A stretch of DNA of 64,000 bases, taken from the NCBI GenBank assembly GCA_007922225.1, contig ML679961.1:11171762-11235761 (forward strand), given 5' to 3'. Positions within the stretch are counted from its first letter, which is position 1, and each line of letters opens with the position of its first letter. The DNA is from Emydura subglobosa. Its lineage: Eukaryota > Chordata > Testudines > Chelidae. Shown here in pieces: positions 58,021-64,000 of this stretch. The notes under the pieces are model-generated. The model searched no databases. It saw only the letters and a list, made by a program, of their open reading frames with translations, and was not told where the DNA came from. A program made the translations under genes and the position numbers.

Positions 58021-59073
58021 CTATGTATTGCTTAAATCCCACACTAAGGCTTACATGGGGATTCAAGTGGTGGGTAGTCTTTGTGCGGTCAGCGTGAATT
58101 TCACCTTCTGTGACAGTCATACAAAGCAGACTTCACTTGCACAAATGCTGGCAACAAGCTTAAAATAAGAAAAACAGCTGGAACCAATTTATATTTAGAA
58201 GTCACAGAAAGGTTCACAAATAAGTTCTCTTATTATCTTTCCAACACTAACAAATATAAAGAGATCATAATGGGAATGCATTTTAACATATAAGTTTTAT
58301 CAAAAGTTTTCAATGGAGCAATGAAAAACTGTATTTCACATGTGCTTTCGTAGTCAATTTGCCGCATGGTATGGTGTGTTTCTGAAAAATAACTAGATAG
58401 TCTTGGACCCAATCCTGCTTTTAGTTATACCCAATAACTTTTTGATCTCCGTGAAGTTTGCACAAGGTCCATCTTAGAACAAAATTTGGCCTTGTGCATC
58501 TTTCAAAATAAGTTAAATGCCCCAGAACTGAGGTTGTTAGTCATATCTTGTTATTAATCCACACACACAACTCGCCACTGACAGCAAAAGGCATTAGGAC
58601 AAATTTCAAGGACCTTATGCAGGACTCTGGGATTTGGACAAATGGCAGAATACGGTCTAAATAGTTTGTTAGCAATAACTGCATACAGCCAGGTTCTGCC
58701 AGCCGTATAGTACCACGTGATGTGAGTAATTGAGGAGTCAGCTACTACCCAGCATGAGAAAGAACAGCAGGTGAAGCATGTTCATCTTAATTAAGAATTA
58801 GGACCGTTTGTGATTTTGTACCTATGCACTTTTACGATTGCCAGAAACTGTTCTGTAGCAATACAGTAATCATATGCTATTATGAAGAATTATAGAAAGA
58901 GCAGACATAACGCATTCTGTTTGATCTCTCTAGTAGTTGGTGGGGTCTGACTTATGAATTTGGCTGTGACACACAGGAACCCATTTTCCCTTTAGCAGTG
59001 CCAACGGCTAACCAGGAGACTGCGCTGCAGGAATACGCAGACTTCACATCCTTTCCAGAAAGACAGCGGTTGA
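58021..59073. other. Unassigned
   Basis: 58400-58510 (CCCAATCCTGC, ATTTGGCC) is a degraded dispersed repeat. No gene. Confidence 0.4.
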
Positions 59074-59165
59074 GACTTTCAAAGCGGTCTAAGGGATTTA
59101 GACTCGTCTTCCATTAAAATGAATGGATGGGATGTGTCTAAATCCTCTAGACCTCTTTGAAAGTC
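59074..59165. repeat. 92-bp near-palindromic hairpin
   Basis: Arms 59074-59103 (starts GACTTTCAAAG, ends GGGATTTAGAC) and 59136-59165 are inverted copies matching at about 27 of 30 positions. The centre CCATTAAAATGAATGG is itself palindromic. This resembles the CCTAAGT/TTTCAAAAG class at 43455-43690 and looks like a MITE reduced to its inverted repeats. Confidence 0.7.
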
Positions 59166-59217
59166 ATACCCAAAATTCTTTTAGGAAAGCAGTGATCATT
59201 TCAGCTGTCCCTGATGT

Positions 59218-59340
59218 ACGCATAGAGTAGGGACCAGAAGGGCCCATTAGATCACATAGTCTATGCTTCTCTATGTCACTGGCCATTAAATTTCACTCAG
59301 TTACCCCTGTATTGAGTCAATAACTTGTGTGATGGTGTAA
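59218..59340 (-). mobile_element. CR1/L3-like 3' end, minus
   Basis: AGGGACCAGAAGGGCCCATTAG, CATAGTCTATGC and GTCACTGGCCATTAAATTTC are the complement of the same subfamily tail as at 25491-25775. Confidence 0.65.
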
Positions 59341-59695
59341 CAGGAAGCAGGGAAGTCTATGGCGAGGCAGTCATGGGGGATTTGGTTCCCCAGCATTATG
59401 GGGGAAAGATCTCCAGAAGCGCAGAGAGCTGAACATTCTAAATTGGGTCACACTTTATCGAAACAGCATCTTTGTAAAAAGTTCATAAAGGGTGGATGAA
59501 AGATTAACAGAGCTTTTAAGAAATGGTTAGTCAACTGTTACAGATTGTTGGAGCTGCTGCCAGGACCTCAATAACAAACCAAAGCCTGCCTGGTCCAGAG
59601 ATGACATCCCTAGCCTCCATGCCATGGCAGTGTGCTGATCCACAGCCTCTGACCAATCATCTTCATGCTAAAGGCATTACAGTCCCATGCCCAGG
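59341..59695. other. Unassigned, repeat-like
   Basis: 59440-59540 (GGGTCACACTTTATCG, AAAGTTCATAAAGGGTGG) resembles a dispersed repeat, unnamed. No gene. Confidence 0.35.
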
Positions 59696-59765
59696 CCCCT
59701 GATTGGCTAGACAGACAGTGTCCTCATTGGGTACCTGGACTATATAAAGACTCCCCTACAGGACA
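59696..59765 (+). promoter_or_regulatory. Promoter-like cluster: two ATTGG boxes and TATA
   Basis: ATTGG (inverted CCAAT) at 59702-59706 and 59726-59730, then TATATAAAG at 59741-59749, spacing 11 bp after the last ATTGG. This resembles an LTR U3 or a short polymerase II promoter. It starts no recognised gene. Likely a remnant LTR of which neither end could be fixed. Confidence 0.4.
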
Positions 59766-61232
59766 AGAAAGCTGTCTGAGCTCAGTCCATTGCATGCTGG
59801 TTGCTACCTACAGTGTCTCGCTTGCCACCTCGCCTAACTTGTCCTACCATCCAGCTCCTTTGAATTGGATCTTCAGGCAACTGACTCTCTGAGAAAATGT
59901 CAACCCTTGTCCTAGACTGCCCCTCACCCACTTCAGCCACTAGACATTGCAGTCAAGTAGACTGACAGATCATCTATAGCTCTCCCTAATGCCTTCAAAT
60001 GATGTGCCTGTAATCATCTGTGATTCATACAACACAGCTAGAACATCTTTCAGGAACCTCTTTATAAATGTAACCTTAATATAAAGAGTGACATTAAACA
60101 GCGCCCTAGAGGCTAAATTAAATCAAGTCCTTTTGTTGCAGTCTCATGTTTAAGCTTCCTGCTAAGGTACTTTACAATACATACACTCTCTCTTTATAAA
60201 TGCAACACCTCTGTTGTGCCTACACTGCAAATAGCTGCCTTTGTGCACCCTTTACATCAGCTCCCAACCCACTTTTCTGGTGCACTATAAATAATTAATA
60301 TACAAGCTTGTGTCTCCTGTGAGGAGGACTATCCTCTCAAGGATGTGCTTGCAATACCCATTGCAGAAACCAGTACACTGATTTATATACAAGGAAGCAA
60401 ATGCATAGGTGTCGGTGACCTAGCCTAGGCCCTCCATCTCCAGCTGTTCCCTTGGGATAGCTGAGATTAAGACTCAACTACTGCCCGCTAGAGCGGGTCC
60501 TTCCTGAGCAGAGTTGAAGCACATGGCTGGGCACAGCAATGAAGCTTGCACTGCTGCTGCCCATGCTGGATCTGTGCTGTGAATAAAAAGAGGGTTCCGT
60601 TCTCCAAGGCTGTCATCAGGCACCTTTCATAAACACTGAGAACCTGACTGTCCAGGGTTTATTCCCGCACTTGGTACAAAATGCTGTAGGTGGCTTAGAG
60701 CCACCTTTGAACTGCATATATTCTCAGGCTGCCTGGGGCCTTGCCTAGCCTCTAATATAAATTAGAGCAGCCTCAGATCTTCTCTAGTTTACGTTCTACC
60801 TGCGGTGGCCCCTTATGGACTGTCCATCAGTCTAAAATTGATGGAGAACTCCAGCCATATCCTCTTACACCACAGGCTAGGACAGCGGTAGTAAAAAGCT
60901 ACTGCAGCAGCACTATATTGCTCAAGAAATCCCTGTACACAGGGTTATTCCTTCTTTATGCAATCAGAGCAGCACAAAAGGGATAGGGTCCCTAAATTTA
61001 CTTGTACGGTAACTTTAATATTTCTTTTTATATATGTGCGCTCTTAGTTTCCATGTTTGCCTTCAACGCTGTACATGGCTTTACTAAGTCCATCGTAACC
61101 CATGCTCAATGTATTTGTGAATTACATTTAATTAAGAGTGCTATATTTTTAAAGGCTAGATCTTTGCACCATTTCTAAAGAGTAGTGCCAGGTTTAAATG
61201 GCCGCACAGTGTTACATACATTGCTTTCACAG
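59766..61232. other. Unassigned
   Basis: 60700-60830 has the words TTAGAGCAGCCTCAGATC and GGCTGCCTGGGGCC of the low-copy repeat also near 20830 and 41470. No gene is visible up to the exon candidate. Confidence 0.4.
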
Positions 61233-61361
61233 TGATATGGATAACCCAATAGATCCTGTGGGCCACGACTGGCAGCTGAGATTTCTTCAAAGACTAGATA
61301 GTGTTTTGAGTCCAGGGAAAGTGATGACTTGCATTCACAACTATCCTCCAACTAAGTTCAG
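61233..61361 (+). CDS. Best exon candidate, unidentified protein
   Basis: A pyrimidine-containing acceptor (CATTGCTTTCACAG, ending at 61232) precedes 129 bases, then the donor CAG|GTAAGAG (GT at 61362-61363), which fits consensus. One base completes the preceding codon, 42 codons follow in an open frame, and two bases are left over: a symmetric phase 2-2 exon of 43 codons. The peptide begins DMDNPIDPVGHDWQLRFLQR and continues LDSVLSPGKVMTCIH. I cannot name the protein. It has balanced amino-acid use and Trp, Cys and His residues unlike a repeat. It could continue directly from 7517-7766, which ends in phase 2. Confidence 0.5.
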
Positions 61362-62414
61362 GTAAGAGTGGCCCAGTAAAAAGTTACTTGAGGGAGGAGG
61401 GGCCAAATAAGGAGTGAAAAGCTCAATTGATCTGTTGTAATCTGACCTGAAAACATTTCAGAAAATTCAGAGCAGACAAGGACAAACTAAAGGGGAAAAA
61501 ATTCTAGCACAGAACAACTCACAAATAAAAATAGCAGCACTGGATAAAAAACAGTCCTTCAAAGGGATGTCAGACTTCATATTAGTTTGTGCAAAAACAG
61601 CCACTAAAAGGTCTGCATGTTGTCACTACATGGCAGTATTAAAATCATCAGTCGCTTTTGAGGGACTGGAGGACAACACACAGCAAAATAATAAAGGGCA
61701 ACCAAAAAAAAAAAAGGCTTGTTCTGAAATATATTTCTAAAACCCTGGAGTATTTTCCTTATTCAGCGAAGTCACAGCAATGTCACATTCGAACTTTCTA
61801 CACAGGTTGTAAATGTAATGACTGGCATAGCTAAATCATTGCTAGGAATTGAATTCCTTCAATAAACGGACATGGTATCCTTTCCTTCCTTTTATTTTCT
61901 AACTAAAAACTCAAAGTGTTACATTCACCACTGGATTATGGCAGAACCGTATACATCAACGACCTTTCTCGTGCTCTGTTTTTGAGCATTGCCTATAGCA
62001 GCCAAAGAGATGTCTGCAATGATGCACTTTTTTTTATTTCAGTTTGCAAGGTAAAAATCTCCCCAAGAGGATCCGGCATATTTGTGAGCCTAATAACATC
62101 GCTGCAAAGTAGATAAAACATTAACTATTATCTTTACGTTACTCAGGCAGAAAAACAGAGAGCTAATAAGCAAAGGCAGTTATTCTGCAAATATGAAATT
62201 AAGATTGGATTTTATTATTTCAAATAAGTACGGATGATAGTCATGAATATTTGATAAAAATTCCTGCATTCACTCTATTTTTATTAACTATAAAAGTGAA
62301 GTGGCTTCGTGCCATCGCATATGATAGTTTGGAGTCTTTTACTAATACTTGCAGTCCTGTAAATTAACCTCTTATTGATCTAATTTAGGGCCAAAACTTG
62401 AAACTTTTATGTGA
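61362..62414. other. Unassigned AT-rich DNA
   Basis: An A run (61706-61717) and a T run with TTTTTTTTATTTCAG at 62029-62043, followed only eight bases later by GGTAAAA, which I rejected as a microexon. No gene. Confidence 0.4.
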
Positions 62415-62655
62415 GATCATTATTGTTATTTATATTCCATTAGCAAAGTCCCAACCAAGCGCAGACACATTGTAAGAAACAGTCAGTGCCCTGAAGAGCT
62501 TGAAATTAAGTAGACAAAGAGTGGGAGGGAAAACAGACGCAGAGAAATGAAGTGACTTGTCCAAGGTGGCGAACGGGAAACACTGGGAACTACCAATGTT
62601 TCTTGATTTCTGATCCAGTACCCTGCCCCCTGGACCATACTGAACCTCTGAGGAT
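62415..62655 (-). mobile_element. MIR-like SINE, minus
   Basis: On the minus strand: a head with GTCCAGGGGGCAGGGTAC, then CCTTGGACAAGTCACTTC, and the tail with AGCTCTTCAGGGCACTG, CAATGTGTCTGCGC and ATATAAATAACAATAATG. Diverged but in the right order. Confidence 0.65.
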
Positions 62656-64000
62656 CAGAGATACGTTAGCACTTTGTTCCAGGATATCCCTGTTCCACAC
62701 CAGACTGACCAATCTTTATATTTCTCTCTCCTTTCACTGGTACCCATATGCCTTTGAATAAAAATACAGGGTCTGATTCTGTACATTAACAGACAGTACC
62801 CTCATGCATCAGCTACAGAATCTTCGTCCGTGGAGCTGGCAGTAAATGGGGGGGGGAATCAGAAGAAATGTTAATATTTGGGAACAACAGAGAACCCCTT
62901 CTAAGCCACCCAAGAGAGAGATGCAAAGTCCAAATGAGACATACAAGATACACATGGCAGGGAGCAAAAACACTGGGGTGGTAAAAATGGAGAACTTGCT
63001 GTTCTTAGAAGAGCAAACTGCTTTGAGCTGAGCAAACTGCTGCAGGAACCTGAACATTACGGCCCTGCCGCAAAGCACTCTGCTATTCTTTTTAATTTAG
63101 AATCATCCCTGCCATTTGCTTCCAGCCCCTAACAGTCTGTTACAAAATGCCATAAATTATAGAGTACAAATGATGTCAAACCCTGTCCTCAAGGGGAGGC
63201 TGGGAATGGTAATCAGGTATTCGTCAGCTTTGAATACACAGAAACCATTTTTGCTCACAGTCTACCTAAAAAAAAGGCCCCATTACATCAAAGGCACCAA
63301 ATATATTCCCTAATAGATCTCAGCCCCCACCTGCACAATTCACCATCACTGATGGGGGAAGGGAAAGGGAGTGGCCAATCCACTGAACCTACAGGAAATG
63401 CAAATGCGGCAGAAGACCTGATAGTACACGTTTTCAGTTCACAGTCACCGTTAGCCTTTGTCTGTTTCGCCTGAAGGAAGGCTGGCCTCTGAATAACTGA
63501 ACACCAGAGGAGGTAAAGTCTGGGACTGCAACGGTCATCTGAGGACCTTGGCATCCTCCGCACCCCACCCCCATGCAAGGCCACTGTAAATCCCAGCCTG
63601 CAAGCGGCTCTGAGATATGCCAGCTCTCAACGGTCCCCCAGGGGGTCACTATGTCCGCTGGGAAACGCCAAGGTGTGGGGAACACCAGAGTGCAGGTATG
63701 CCCAGCCACATCTTTTCCCCTGGCCATACCCTCCATGCCAGCCACATGGAGGGTGTGCAGCATAGGTGCCGTTACAGCAGCTAAACCCCCGCAGAGGTTT
63801 CCCCTGCGCTGGGGGGCTCCTGCCACGGTCCTGCTGTGAGCACGACTTTGTGCAGATGGAGCAGAGCACAGGCTGGGGCCACGATATCCAGTTCAAGAGT
63901 AGTGTTCACTGGGGGAAGATGGAAAAAGAACTGGGAAGGGCTTTACTTTTGTCCAGAACTGGGCCCAGAATCCGAACAACTCACTTCTGAACATCCCTGA
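62656..64000. other. Unassigned
   Basis: 63755-63835 (GCATAGGTGCCGTTACAGC, TGGGGGGCTCCTGCC) may be a broken copy of the TIR family at 566 and 45752. The GC-rich 63430-63900 gives frames on both strands (up to 130 codons) that look compositional. No gene. Confidence 0.35.

Noticed and set aside
62029..62051. T-run acceptor followed by GGTAAAA, an 8-bp microexon
   Set aside because: Too short to support from sequence alone; T runs are common in this stretch.
1..64000. CRISPR arrays, operons, bacterial promoters, replication origins
   Set aside because: None seen; the DNA is vertebrate in its repeats and splice signals.

Overview
The window looks like ordinary amniote nuclear DNA, most likely from a turtle (a crocodilian is the main alternative). 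The pointers are repeat families. These include CR1 LINE 3' ends of the chelonian/archosaur type, tRNA-derived and MIR-like SINEs, Harbinger-type elements whose ends resemble GGCTATGTCTACACT, Penelope-like elements (PLEs) with hammerhead-ribozyme motifs, and solo LTR-like blocks. No mammalian Alu, B1 or B2 repeats are seen. These family assignments come from recognition by eye, not from a database search. A 10-base N run at 11851-11860 shows this is a draft assembly.

No complete protein-coding gene is present. The window reads as intronic or intergenic DNA. Three short intervals have exon-like signals on the + strand: 7517-7766, 12867-12966 and 61233-61361. The first and third are the best: each has an acceptor, an open frame and a donor, and their phases would join (2 to 2) across an intron of about 53 kb. 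I could not identify the protein.

Layout. 0.5-1.3 kb: a TIR element, a tRNA SINE and a CR1 end. 3.9-5.0 kb: an LTR-like block. 7.5 kb: exon candidate. 8-10.1 kb: SINEs and a TIR MITE. 11.2-14.3 kb: a PLE end with a hammerhead motif, a GC-rich TIR element with a minisatellite and the N gap, an exon candidate, a Harbinger-type fragment and two nested MITEs. 16.9-17.3 kb: an L1-like ORF2 fragment. 18.4-19.4 kb: a Harbinger-type element carrying a broken MYB/SANT-like gene. 19.4-20.0 kb: a hAT-like MITE with an 8-bp duplication and a pogo-like MITE inside it. 21.9-22.7 kb: a minus-strand LTR-like block. 34.1-36.6 kb: a nested cluster (Harbinger MITE, PLE C-terminal piece, LTR-like block, PLE reverse-transcriptase piece) with a 31-bp inverted repeat. 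37.8-38.1 and 42.4-43.0 kb: two more PLE hammerhead pieces, one inserted in a LINE with a 10-bp duplication. 41.5-42.4 kb: LTR and CR1. 51-54 kb: CR1 copies and an LTR. 56-58 kb: a small TIR MITE with a 10-bp duplication and an LTR-like block. 59-61.4 kb: a hairpin element, a promoter-like cluster and the best exon candidate.

All mobile elements look truncated, frameshifted or non-autonomous. The value of the window lies in the nested insertion history, the hammerhead motifs and the unidentified exon candidates. No new functional system is evident.
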